Assembly (NCBI GenBank): GCA_002327925.1
Contig: DCVA01000021.1
Span: forward strand, 1-13,707
Source: Anaerolineales bacterium UBA2200
Lineage (GTDB): Bacteria > Chloroflexota > Anaerolineae > UBA2200
Length of the DNA: 13,707 nucleotides
Direction of reading: 5' to 3'
The notes beneath the pieces are model-generated. The model was given only the letters and a program-made list of their open reading frames with translations, ran no database searches and was not told the DNA's origin. Below, piece after piece: positions 6,412 through 13,198 of this stretch. Numbering within the stretch: the stretch's first letter is position 1; every line of letters begins with the position of its first letter. Made by a program: the position numbers and the translations under genes.

Positions 6412-7998
6412 GTGAAGCGGGTCAAGCACTCTGCATCGCACCAGGGCGTACGAGTCGCCCTGGCTGCCATCGTCATTCTGCTCGTCTGGTCGGCGCTGGG
6501 AGTCGCGTTGCGCGCTGATGGTGTTGTGCACTTTTACTACTTTTTTGACCGAGAGTGTCCTGTTTGCGCGCAGACCCACCTCGAGGTGATCGGCCCGCTG
6601 CTGGCGAAGTACGGCCAGCGCGTAGCGATCGACGAGCGCGACATGTCCGACCCGCCTACATTCGAGTACGTTCTTCGCCTGGAACAGCAGTACGGGGTAC
6701 TGCAGGCGGGGATTCCCGAGGTATTTATTGGCGGAGATGCGCTGATCGGACCTGATGCCATCCGCGACAAGCTGCAGGAACGGATAGACCACTATTTGGC
6801 ACTGGGAGGAATTGGCCTGCCGGAGATCCCTGGTTTGGCCGCTCCCGCCAAGGCCCCCACTTCCACTTCCACACAGCTCGAGGGGCAGGTCACGCCGACG
6901 GCGCAGCCCCTGGGAGAGAAGGCCATCTACCTGGCCTGGTTCTACGACCCTGGCTGCGACCTGTGCGAGCGCAAAGAACACGACCTCACCTACGTTCTGG
7001 ACAAGTATCCGCAGGTCAAAGCCAGCCGCTTCAATGGGGACGAGGACACGGCCCTGTTCCAGTACCTCTGCACCAAGTTCGGGGTCCCCGAGGATCGGCA
7101 TCTGGTGGCACCCTCCGTTTTTGTTGGCGACAACTACCTGGTGGCTCAGGAGATCAGCGGCGGCACGATGGAGGCGCTCATCCTGCCGTATCTCTACAGC
7201 GGCTCTGCCGAGCCCTGGGCTGGTTTCAGCGAATCAGCGGGGTCTGCCGAGAGCACCCTGGTGGGCAGATTTCGCTCTCTGGGCCTGCTCACAGTCGCAG
7301 GTGCCGGATTGATTGACGGTGTCAACCCGTGCGCGTTTGCCACCATGATCTTTCTCGTCTCTTACTTATCGGTCCGAAAGCGCAAGGGACGTGAGCTACT
7401 GATCACGGGCGCAGCGTTTACCCTCGGCGTCTTTCTGGCGTATCTGGGACTTGGCCTGGGTATTCTCAAGTTCTTGACCGCCATTCCTGTTTTAGACGTT
7501 CTGGGCAGGTGGATCTATGGCTTCACGATGCTGCTCTGTCTGCTTCTGGCCTGGGGCAGCTTTGCCGACTATCTGAAGGCGCGCGCGGGACGGCTGGAGG
7601 ACATGAGCCTCAAGTTGCCCCCCTACCTGCGCGGTCTGGAACGGCGCTTGATTCGCGAGGGCACTCGCTCTCGCAACTTTGTACTCGCCTCGTTTGGACT
7701 GGGATTTGTCGTATCCGTGGTGGAGCTGGCCTGCACGGGACAGGTCTACCTGCCCACCATTATCTTTGTGCTTGGACTGCCCGATTGGCGTGCACGGGCG
7801 ACCCTAGCCCTGGTGGTGTACAACCTCATGTTCATCGTGCCGCTGGTGGTCGTGTTCGTGCTCGTGTATTACGGGACTACCTCACAGCACCTGACGGCCT
7901 GGATGCAGCGGCGGGCCGCCTCGGTGAAGCTGGGCATGGCTGTTCTGTTCCTGCTGCTGGCTGTGTGGCTGGGTTACAGCATAGTGTCCGTGGTCTGA
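6412..7998 (+). CDS. Tandem thioredoxin-CcdA/DsbD-type membrane fusion protein
   Basis: The 528-aa product begins with an N-terminal membrane anchor (about residues 12-30). A first thioredoxin-like domain has CPVC (Cys49, Cys52), a Pro/Thr/Ser linker lies near 140-160, and a second thioredoxin-like domain has CDLC (Cys182, Cys185). A CcdA/DsbD-type transmembrane domain of about six helices follows from about residue 290, with its paired membrane cysteines in GVNPCAFATM (Cys307) and VELACTGQVYLP (Cys441). DsbD-type proteins move electrons from cytosolic thioredoxin across the membrane to outer thiol partners, and both thioredoxin domains here should face outward. GTG 6412 is chosen over TTG 6400 because GGAGG (6402-6406) lies 5 nt upstream. 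Two thioredoxin domains before the membrane domain is an unusual order. Confidence 0.88.
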   Translation: MKRVKHSASHQGVRVALAAIVILLVWSALGVALRADGVVHFYYFFDRECPVCAQTHLEVIGPLLAKYGQRVAIDERDMSDPPTFEYVLRLEQQYGVLQAGIPEVFIGGDALIGPDAIRDKLQERIDHYLALGGIGLPEIPGLAAPAKAPTSTSTQLEGQVTPTAQPLGEKAIYLAWFYDPGCDLCERKEHDLTYVLDKYPQVKASRFNGDEDTALFQYLCTKFGVPEDRHLVAPSVFVGDNYLVAQEISGGTMEALILPYLYSGSAEPWAGFSESAGSAESTLVGRFRSLGLLTVAGAGLIDGVNPCAFATMIFLVSYLSVRKRKGRELLITGAAFTLGVFLAYLGLGLGILKFLTAIPVLDVLGRWIYGFTMLLCLLLAWGSFADYLKARAGRLEDMSLKLPPYLRGLERRLIREGTRSRNFVLASFGLGFVVSVVELACTGQVYLPTIIFVLGLPDWRARATLALVVYNLMFIVPLVVVFVLVYYGTTSQHLTAWMQRRAASVKLGMAVLFLLLAVWLGYSIVSVV

Positions 7999-8016
7999 TG
8001 CAGGACTGGTGGCCCG

Positions 8017-8550
8017 ATGAAGCCGGAGATCATAAAGGCGCTGGACAGGCGCGTGTGGGTTGGTCTTGCAGTGGCCGTTGCCGTGCTTGCCATCCTGGGT
8101 TTCAAGGCCGCAGGGTACGGCCCGGGCCCGGCCTGGAGATTCGATCGGAATCTGGACGAGTCCACAGCCGCCTGGCCAAAGGTCAGAGCCGACGCCTTGC
8201 CCGGCTTCGATGCGAAGGCATCCTATCCGGACACACCGTCAGAGCAGGTCGCCTGGGCGATTGGCAACAGGCGGCCAGCGATGATCCTTGTGCACAGCAC
8301 GATGTGCCGCCCGTGCAGGGCGATGGCGGCGCTGGTGCAGATGGTCAAGCGTGACTACCAACCGGATGTGCTCTTCATAGAGGTGCTCTATGACGATCCG
8401 GACAACAGCTCCGTACTGCGTTGGGCGAGGGTGAGCGCACTCCCGGCCAGTTACTTTCTGGACCGTTCGGGTGAGGTCAAGAGCATTCTCGGGCAGATGA
8501 AGCAGGAGGATTTGCGAGTTGAGCTGGCGAGGATCGCCGCGGCCGAGTAG
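8017..8550 (+). CDS. Membrane-anchored thioredoxin-like protein
   Basis: The 177-aa protein has a single N-terminal transmembrane anchor (VGLAVAVAVLAILGF, about residues 15-30) and then a thioredoxin-fold domain. Its motif is HSTMCRPCRAMAALV (Cys97, Cys100), with a cis-proline equivalent in SALPASYFLDRSG. It lies 18 nt after the fusion gene, so the two are co-transcribed. The domain is predicted to face the outside, where it could take electrons from the CcdA-type protein and pass them to surface lipoproteins. It is paralogous to the next gene (HSTxCxPCxAM, AxxRxxxLPxS/TIPTTFF, final AAAE/TAAE). Confidence 0.9.
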   Translation: MKPEIIKALDRRVWVGLAVAVAVLAILGFKAAGYGPGPAWRFDRNLDESTAAWPKVRADALPGFDAKASYPDTPSEQVAWAIGNRRPAMILVHSTMCRPCRAMAALVQMVKRDYQPDVLFIEVLYDDPDNSSVLRWARVSALPASYFLDRSGEVKSILGQMKQEDLRVELARIAAAE

Positions 8551-8613
8551 AATCGAGAACTGTGAGGAGACATCGCAGAGTCTCACACTGGGCGCCTGGG
8601 CACAATACGAGTT

Positions 8614-9193
8614 ATGAGCCCTCGTGGAGCACTCGCGCGTGAAGGAGTGGTAGGCGAGGGGAAGCGGCAGAACCTCAGTCGCTGGCTGTCTGTGGCTCTC
8701 GTCATTGTTGCCGTACTCGTCATCCTTTCTCTCAAGATGGCGGGCAATTCAAGGTCAGGGGACCTTTCTGCCGTAGAGGGGGGCAGAGACGACGATTCCC
8801 GCCCCGAACCAGATGCCGGGGGCCCCTGCAGCGGAGGCGATGTCCGCACCGGCCCCGCTCGATGCGCTGCCGCCCGATCCGGCGGGGCAGGTCGACTGGG
8901 TCGTGAAGCACGGCATGCCGGCTCTGATACTGTTCCACAGCACCAACTGCAAACCGTGCATCGCGATGACCGCTCTCGTGGAGCAAGTTCGCCCTGCCTA
9001 CGAGGGCCGTGTGGCATTCATCGACGTGGTGACCAACGACAACGCCAACGCCAATCTCGTACGCCGCGCCGGTATCAACACCATCCCAACCACGTTCTTT
9101 GTCTCGGCGTCGGGGGCAGGGCAGGCTTACATCGGGCTGATGGAAGAGGCGGACCTGCGCGCCGAGCTGGACAGACTGACGGCAGCAGAGTGA
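8614..9193 (+). CDS. Second membrane-anchored thioredoxin, frameshifted
   Basis: The anchor (LSRWLSVALVIVAVLVILSLK) is read from ATG 8614 in one frame. The thioredoxin domain with HSTNCKPCIAMTALV and GINTIPTTFFVSASG is read in the +1 frame up to TGA 9193. The switch must fall between a TAG in the second frame (8774-8776) and about 8813, a stretch that contains a six-G run (8778-8783). With five G the protein would read through as one chain of about 192 aa, collinear with the gene at 8017-8550. Either the contig has a homopolymer error, the gene has a fresh mutation, or the ribosome slips. The first seems most likely. No clear ribosome site precedes 8614. Confidence 0.78.
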
Positions 9194-9203
9194 GGTGGCC
9201 TTC

Positions 9204-9865
9204 ATGGACCTGACTCGCGTCGGCAGCTTTTCGCTGCTGTCCTAACTGCTGGTGTTCCTGGGTGGAGTGGTTACCAGCGTGGGTCCCTGCAACATCACGA
9301 TGATTCCTCTGATCGTGGGCTTTGTCGGGGGCCATCAGGGGATCACTCGCAGCCTGGCTCTCTCTTCGGCCTTCGCCCTTGGCCTGGCAATTACGCTGAC
9401 GGGCATGGGTGTGTTCGCCTCTGTGGTCGGTGGGTTGATCGGGGTTGCAGGCGGTACCTGGTACTATGTAATGGCTCGGTCTGCATTGTGATGGGACTGC
9501 AGCTTGGCCATATCATAACGCTTCCCCTGCCAGACTGGGGTGCTGGTCTACGAGACAGGGTCAATCTCCGCGGCGTATGGGGTGCCTTGCTCCTGGGCCT
9601 GGTGTCAGGGTTTGTCGCTTCCGGGTGCGCCACACCGGCCCTGGCTGCGATACTGACTCTGGTAATGTCACAAGGAGCGATTGGCTACGGCGCCAGCCTG
9701 CTGTTCGTCTACGGCCTGGGCAGGGGCGTTCCCATCGTGCTCGTAGGCACCTTCACCGGCTGGCTCAAGAGCATCCCCAGATGGATGGAGGTGACCGGCC
9801 TGGTAGAACGGCTGAGCGGAGCGCTGCTTGTGGTCATCGGGATGTACTTTCTGTGGATGGCGTGA
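9204..9865 (+). pseudogene. CcdA-type membrane protein with in-frame TAA and a frameshift
   Basis: The pieces assemble into a standard six-helix CcdA, the membrane core that carries electrons to extracytoplasmic thioredoxins. ATG 9204 (GAGGTGG 5 nt upstream) reads MDLTRVGSFSLLS, then TAA at 9243-9245, then LLVFLGGVVTSVGPCNITMIPL in the same frame. Near 9474-9488 one base is missing: the first frame ends at TGA 9489-9491 while homology continues in another frame (CIVMGLQLG and onward) to TGA 9865. Both membrane cysteines are kept (GPCN at 9288-9290, SGCATP at 9626-9628). TAA cannot be explained by selenocysteine. It is a damaged gene or a sequence with errors; otherwise intact coding suggests recent or artefactual lesions. 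Confidence 0.75.
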
Positions 9866-9887
9866 CAATGCGAACCATGGGGGGCAG

Positions 9888-10970
9888 GTGAAGGTGGACC
9901 GACGATGGCGGGCGAGTATGACCTGTGTTCTGTTCCTGCTCTGCACCTGGCTGGTCACCTCCTGCGGTGACACGGGCGCCGGACCCGCAGGGACACCTGT
10001 CGCCGGTCCGCAGCCCAGTCCCAAGCCCGCCTTCACCGGGCTGGCTGTCCCAGTCACTATTGCTGCACCCGCCGGGCCTCCAACGCCTGCGGGCGCAGAA
10101 CTGCGGAACGACGCCCGCTCAGGGCTGCGAACGCTGACCATCCTGCACACCAACGACACGAGGGGCTACATCGACCCATGCGGCTGAGGGGTGCCCAAAG
10201 GCGGGGTGGCCCGTAGGGCCACAGTCATCAATGGCGTTCGTGCATCTGCGTCAGAGCCGGTCCTTCTGCTCGACGCGGGTGGCACGCTGCTGGGGCAGGC
10301 CCTGGCTGATGCCACAGATGGTGCAGTGATCGTTGCAGCGATGAACGCAATGGGCTACGATGCCCTCACCGTCGGGCAAGCCGAATTGCAGCAGGGGCTG
10401 GATACCTTGCGGAAGAGAGCTCTCGAAGCGAGCTTCCCCATCCTGTCCTGCAACCTTGTCATTGGGCAGGATGACCAGCCGATCTTCGACCCTTATGCGG
10501 TTGTGTTGCGCGGCGGGATTCGTTTCGGCATCATTGGCGTCAGCGAAGCCGATATGGGCTGGCTGGACTCGCTGACGGAGGTGCGGATTCTGGACCCGCT
10601 TGCGAGCGTGCGCAGGATCCTGCCAGAGGTTCGGGCTCAGAGCGATGTGGTGATCTTGCTCTCGCATCTGGGTCTCGAGGGGGACAAGTCCCTGGCGCAG
10701 GCCGAGCCGCGAATCGACATCATCGTCGGCGGCAGGACGCGACAGATCCTTGACGAGCCAGTGCTCGTTGGGGGCACAGTGATCGTGCAGGCCGGATATG
10801 ACGGTGAGTGGCTCGGGCGGCTCGACGTGGCACTGGACGAGCAGCATAGGATCTCCCAGCCGCTGGTAGAGATCGTTACCCTGTGGCCCGAGGTGGCGGA
10901 CGACCCCGCCATGACGACGCTCGCCGACTCGTACAAGCAGCGCTTCCTTTCTCAGACCCCAGCGAACTAG
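9888..10970 (+). CDS. UshA-like lipoprotein, predicted selenoprotein (CGU motif)
   Basis: Reading through one TGA (10185-10187) gives 360 aa. GTG 9888 is chosen because it provides a basic n-region (VKVDRRWR) before the signal CVLFLLCTWLVTSC; ATG 9918 would leave no positive residues. After a Pro/Ala linker comes LTILHTNDTRGYIDPCG, then U (residue 100), then GVPKGGVARRATVI. This is the UshA/5'-nucleotidase start with the PCGC-type motif of a divergent clade, Sec replacing the second Cys. LLSHLG is kept, but GNHE is GQAE and the first motif has lost its His, so phosphoesterase activity is doubtful. It is the paralogue of the gene at 3186-4265. It follows the thioredoxin and CcdA genes, which suggests they keep its C-G-U centre reduced. 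Confidence 0.85.
10185..10187 (+). other. In-frame TGA, predicted selenocysteine of CGU motif
   Basis: TGA lies between TGC GGC and GGG GTG CCC in an otherwise open frame from GTG 9888 to TAG 10970, at a position where related proteins carry Cys and where the paralogue at 3405-3407 also has TGA. Confidence 0.85.
10206..10222 (+). promoter_or_regulatory. Predicted bacterial SECIS hairpin
   Basis: GTGGCCC-GTA-GGGCCAC is a perfect 7-bp stem with a 3-nt loop starting with G, and its loop starts 25 nt after the TGA. This is exactly the spacing of the hairpin at 3425-3443. The outermost pair is G-C here and T-A there, a compensatory change that keeps the stem. Confidence 0.8.
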
Positions 10971-11023
10971 GAGCGCCTGCAGGGCCATAGGTCCCATCCA
11001 CACAACATGGACGCAGAAAGGTA

Positions 11024-11701
11024 ATGACACGAATGAGTGCAAGTAGCATTGAGCACGGCCGGCCGTTCAGCATGCGACGGATGGAGGCGGTGCGAGGCTG
11101 CGCGCTGGCGGGACTGTTGGCCGTGGCTCTCGCCTGCGGCGCCTGAGTCGAGGGTCCCGCTGCCAGGCCTTCCCCTGTGCCGGGGGGTGCTGCCACTGTC
11201 CCGTCTACAGCGATGGCCCTTCCCCTGGAGACGCCGTTGCCAGAGCCGACCCCCAACCCGATTCGGGTGGTGAGAGTCATGCCACACACACTGGTCACGG
11301 GCAACGAAGATTACCACCTCAACAATTGTAGTGCGGCCACGACGATGAGGCAGCCGTTTTGGGATGCGGCGCAACTCTGGACCGAGGTGGTGGTGTCCGA
11401 TCGGGCCACCCTCTCTGACGGCACGATCATCTCCGTTCCCGACTCAGTGCGATGGGATATTGCGCATGAGGTTGAGCTGGCGTATCAGGACTCCCTGGCG
11501 ACTGTCAGTGCGATGGTGCACGGGTCAGTAATGCTGGCGCCACCGTTCACGCGCTGGTATGTCATCGTCATCTGGAAGGACCTGACCTACTCCGCCAACG
11601 TCTCGTTCCCGAGCGACGGGGCTACAGCTGTGGCTGCGTACACCTACACCCAGCATGTGCCGGAGATGGGCCCGATCAAAACTGCGCCGTGCACGGCCTG
11701 A
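11024..11701 (+). CDS. Small lipoprotein with internal TGA and possible C-terminal CTAU
   Basis: I do not recognise a named family. The frame from ATG 11024 encodes a lipoprotein signal (RRMEAVRGCALAGLLAVALAC), then G-A-TGA (11144-11146), then a Pro/Thr linker and a domain containing NEDYHLNNCSA and WYVIVIWKDLTYSANVSF. It ends APCTA-TGA. It is a paralogue of the next gene (NDEYYFDNCSG, YTVVIWEERVYASVVSF, GICTP-TGA). If the terminal TGA is Sec, the product ends C-T-A-U-M-N at TAG 11708-11710. The internal TGA could also be Sec or a nonsense mutation. Without readthrough the exported domain would have no signal. AAAGG (11017-11021) supports 11024 or 11033 as start. Confidence 0.68.
11144..11146 (+). 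other. In-frame TGA next to the lipobox (CGAU), possible Sec
   Basis: TGA follows ALACGA in the signal region and the frame stays open to 11701. A weaker hairpin, TTCCCC-TGTGCC-GGGGGG (11170-11187), has its loop 29 nt after the TGA and G in the second loop position. The paralogue lacks a matching TGA or Cys, so a nonsense mutation or sequence error is a real alternative. Confidence 0.4.
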
Positions 11702-11710
11702 ATGAACTAG
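11699..11710 (+). other. Possible C-terminal Sec codon (CTAU-M-N-stop)
   Basis: TGC ACG GCC TGA ATG AAC TAG: a Cys three residues before the TGA makes a CxxU motif, and a second stop closes the frame two codons later. The paralogue has the same arrangement, ending TGA ATG CAG TAA. Confidence 0.5.
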
Positions 11711-11713
11711 TGG

Positions 11714-11730
11714 GCCGGCCGGGGGTCGGC
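11714..11730 (+). promoter_or_regulatory. Candidate SECIS hairpin after TGA 11699
   Basis: GCCGGCC-GGG-GGTCGGC forms a 7-bp stem with one G-U pair and a GGG loop. The loop starts 19 nt after the TGA, within the range for bacterial SECIS elements. The region is GC-rich, so other foldings compete. No T-run follows, so it is not an obvious terminator. Confidence 0.45.
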
Positions 11731-11839
11731 ATCGTTCTGGCGGGTCGACGTGTCGGCCTGCCCGGGTGGGTACAACAGCTCACGTTTGAGACAGCCTGTG
11801 GATTGAGTCACTACAGTCAAAGTGCGAGGATAATGAGCA

Positions 11840-12469
11840 ATGATCGAACAGGTACGCAGGGCGATGGGTTCTCTGGTGTTGGCGGCATGTCTGCTCGCTC
11901 TCACAGGATGCAGCCAATCTCCGACTGCTGAGCCGGCCCCGCCGACCACAAAGCCGGTTGTAGCCGGACAGACGCAGCCGCCGCCCGCCGTGCTGTCTCC
12001 GACACAGACGACGTCCGCCTCGCCCTACCGCGTGCTGGTGGTGCCGCCCGTCTTGCAGATCACGCGCAACGACGAGTACTACTTTGACAACTGCAGCGGC
12101 GATTACCCGGTCACCCGTTCCTTCGCCGAGGCGGCGCAGGTAACAACTGCGTTGACTCTGGCCGAACAGGCAAGCGCCCTGAGCGGCGAGACCAAGCTCA
12201 CCATCCCGGCAGGACTGCGTGCCGAGCTGGAGGCTGAGATCGCAGCAGCCTACGGCGAAGCTGCCCGGTCGGCCAGGGCACTCGTCGCACAGACTACCCT
12301 GTTCTGCGATGCGCACAACCGCAACTATACAGTGGTCATCTGGGAGGAGCGTGTTTACGCTTCCGTTGTATCCTTCTCCCTCGATGGCGTGGCCTACAGC
12401 GCGGAGTACAGTTTCGTGCTGGAGGTCCCTCGACCGGGCACGGTCAAGCCAGGCATCTGTACGCCCTGA
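11840..12469 (+). CDS. Small lipoprotein, paralogue of the preceding gene, possible C-terminal CTPU
   Basis: ATG 11840 has GAGGA (11826-11830) 9 nt upstream. Residues 1-22 form a clear lipoprotein signal ending ALTGC, followed by a Pro/Thr linker. The domain of about 160 residues has NDEYYFDNCSGDYPVTRSFAEAAQ, a helical Ala/Glu-rich stretch (residues 120-150) and VVIWEERVYASVVSFSLDG, and ends GICTP. I do not recognise a named family. Cysteines outside the signal lie in DNCSG, TLFCDAHN and the final GICTP. Two paralogues in tandem point to duplication. If TGA 12467-12469 is Sec, the product ends C-T-P-U-M-Q at TAA 12476-12478. The neighbouring thioredoxin and CcdA genes fit a surface redox protein; the function is unknown. 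Confidence 0.85.
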   Translation: MIEQVRRAMGSLVLAACLLALTGCSQSPTAEPAPPTTKPVVAGQTQPPPAVLSPTQTTSASPYRVLVVPPVLQITRNDEYYFDNCSGDYPVTRSFAEAAQVTTALTLAEQASALSGETKLTIPAGLRAELEAEIAAAYGEAARSARALVAQTTLFCDAHNRNYTVVIWEERVYASVVSFSLDGVAYSAEYSFVLEVPRPGTVKPGICTP

Positions 12470-12478
12470 ATGCAGTAA
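12467..12478 (+). other. Possible C-terminal Sec codon (CTPU-M-Q-stop)
   Basis: TGT ACG CCC TGA ATG CAG TAA repeats the pattern of the paralogue at 11699-11710: CxxU, Met, one residue, stop. Retention of the frame and stop past TGA in two diverged paralogues is the main argument. Confidence 0.52.
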
Positions 12479-12484
12479 CACACA

Positions 12485-12500
12485 CCTGCCAGTTGGCAGG
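12485..12500 (+). promoter_or_regulatory. Candidate SECIS hairpin after TGA 12467
   Basis: CCTGCC-AGTT-GGCAGG is a perfect 6-bp stem with a 4-nt loop carrying G in its second position, and its loop starts 21 nt after the TGA. The sequence after it (ACGAAGAAGG) has no T-run, which argues against a terminator. Confidence 0.5.
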
Positions 12501-12601
12501 ACGAAGAAGGCCCGCTCTCGGGTCAGTTGAACGGACTACGAAGATGCGGCCACAGACGGGGTCGGTGCACGGCCGGCACGCGCAGCAGGGAGGATTCGGC
12601 G

Positions 12602-13198
12602 ATGCTTATAGACGGATACCATCTTGAGGTCCTCACTCCGCGCTGCGAGCCGGGAAGCGAACGGTTCGCGGCGGTTGCTCACCTGGTCAACGACATCCGC
12701 GATGTGCTTCCTTACCTCAACGCGACGCTGGCTGGTGCCGTCTACAATGGGTCCGCCCCGGCCCTCATCTGGAAGACGTGTGGGCACTCGGTTGCTTTCC
12801 ATCCGGACCACATCGGCGTCAGCAACGTGGAGGACCGAGACGAAGCGGTTCTCGAGGTGGAGGAGCTGGTGGCGCTGGTGAATCGGACGTGGGAGAATCG
12901 CGCGGAGATCGAGCCTACACTCCGGGAGCGGCGCCGGGCAGTACCCATGGAAGTGTACCTGCTGTTGCCACGCACCAACTGCAAAGCCTGTGGCCTGGAG
13001 ACCTGCTTCATCTATGCCACGAGGTTGACGCTCGGCCAGGTGGAACTGAGGGCCTGCCCACTCCTGGCCAGGCCCGAGCACAGGGATCGCCTGACGCGGT
13101 TGAGGCGGCTTCTCTCGGTGGAGCCGGACGCAGCCAACGGGCAGGCCGGGATCGAACAGACGGCGCCCCAGGACGTTGCCGGCGGGAAACGGACCTAG
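12602..13198 (+). CDS. Fe-S domain protein (RnfB/CdhE-type four-Cys domain)
   Basis: The 198-aa soluble protein has an N-terminal part of about 115 residues (with KTCGHSVAFHPDHIGVSNVED) and then a compact Fe-S domain. Its LLPRTNCKACGLETCFIYATRL has Cys127, Cys130 and Cys135, and RACPLL gives Cys152, the C-x2-C-x4-C-x16-C pattern of the [4Fe-4S] domain shared by RnfB and the CODH/acetyl-CoA synthase corrinoid protein. A Gln/Gly-rich tail follows. ATG 12602 is chosen for GGGAGG (12588-12593) 8 nt upstream. Its stop codon overlaps that of the convergent DGC gene. Both are small Cys-rich proteins, and a joint role in metal or metalloid handling is only a guess. Confidence 0.82.
   Translation: MLIDGYHLEVLTPRCEPGSERFAAVAHLVNDIRDVLPYLNATLAGAVYNGSAPALIWKTCGHSVAFHPDHIGVSNVEDRDEAVLEVEELVALVNRTWENRAEIEPTLRERRRAVPMEVYLLLPRTNCKACGLETCFIYATRLTLGQVELRACPLLARPEHRDRLTRLRRLLSVEPDAANGQAGIEQTAPQDVAGGKRT

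Noticed and set aside
8561..8587. Inverted repeat TGTGAG/CTCACA between the two thioredoxin genes
   Set aside because: The stem is short and bulged with no T-run or nearby promoter, so no function can be supported.
3186..12469. TGA read as tryptophan (alternative genetic code)
   Set aside because: TGA ends several clear genes here (1237, 5978, 7998, 9865), TGG is used for Trp throughout, and the internal TGAs fall at Cys-type motif positions rather than Trp positions.
12485..12500. Hairpin after lipoprotein 2 as an intrinsic terminator
   Set aside because: The stem is only 6 bp and is followed by purine-rich sequence with no T-run.
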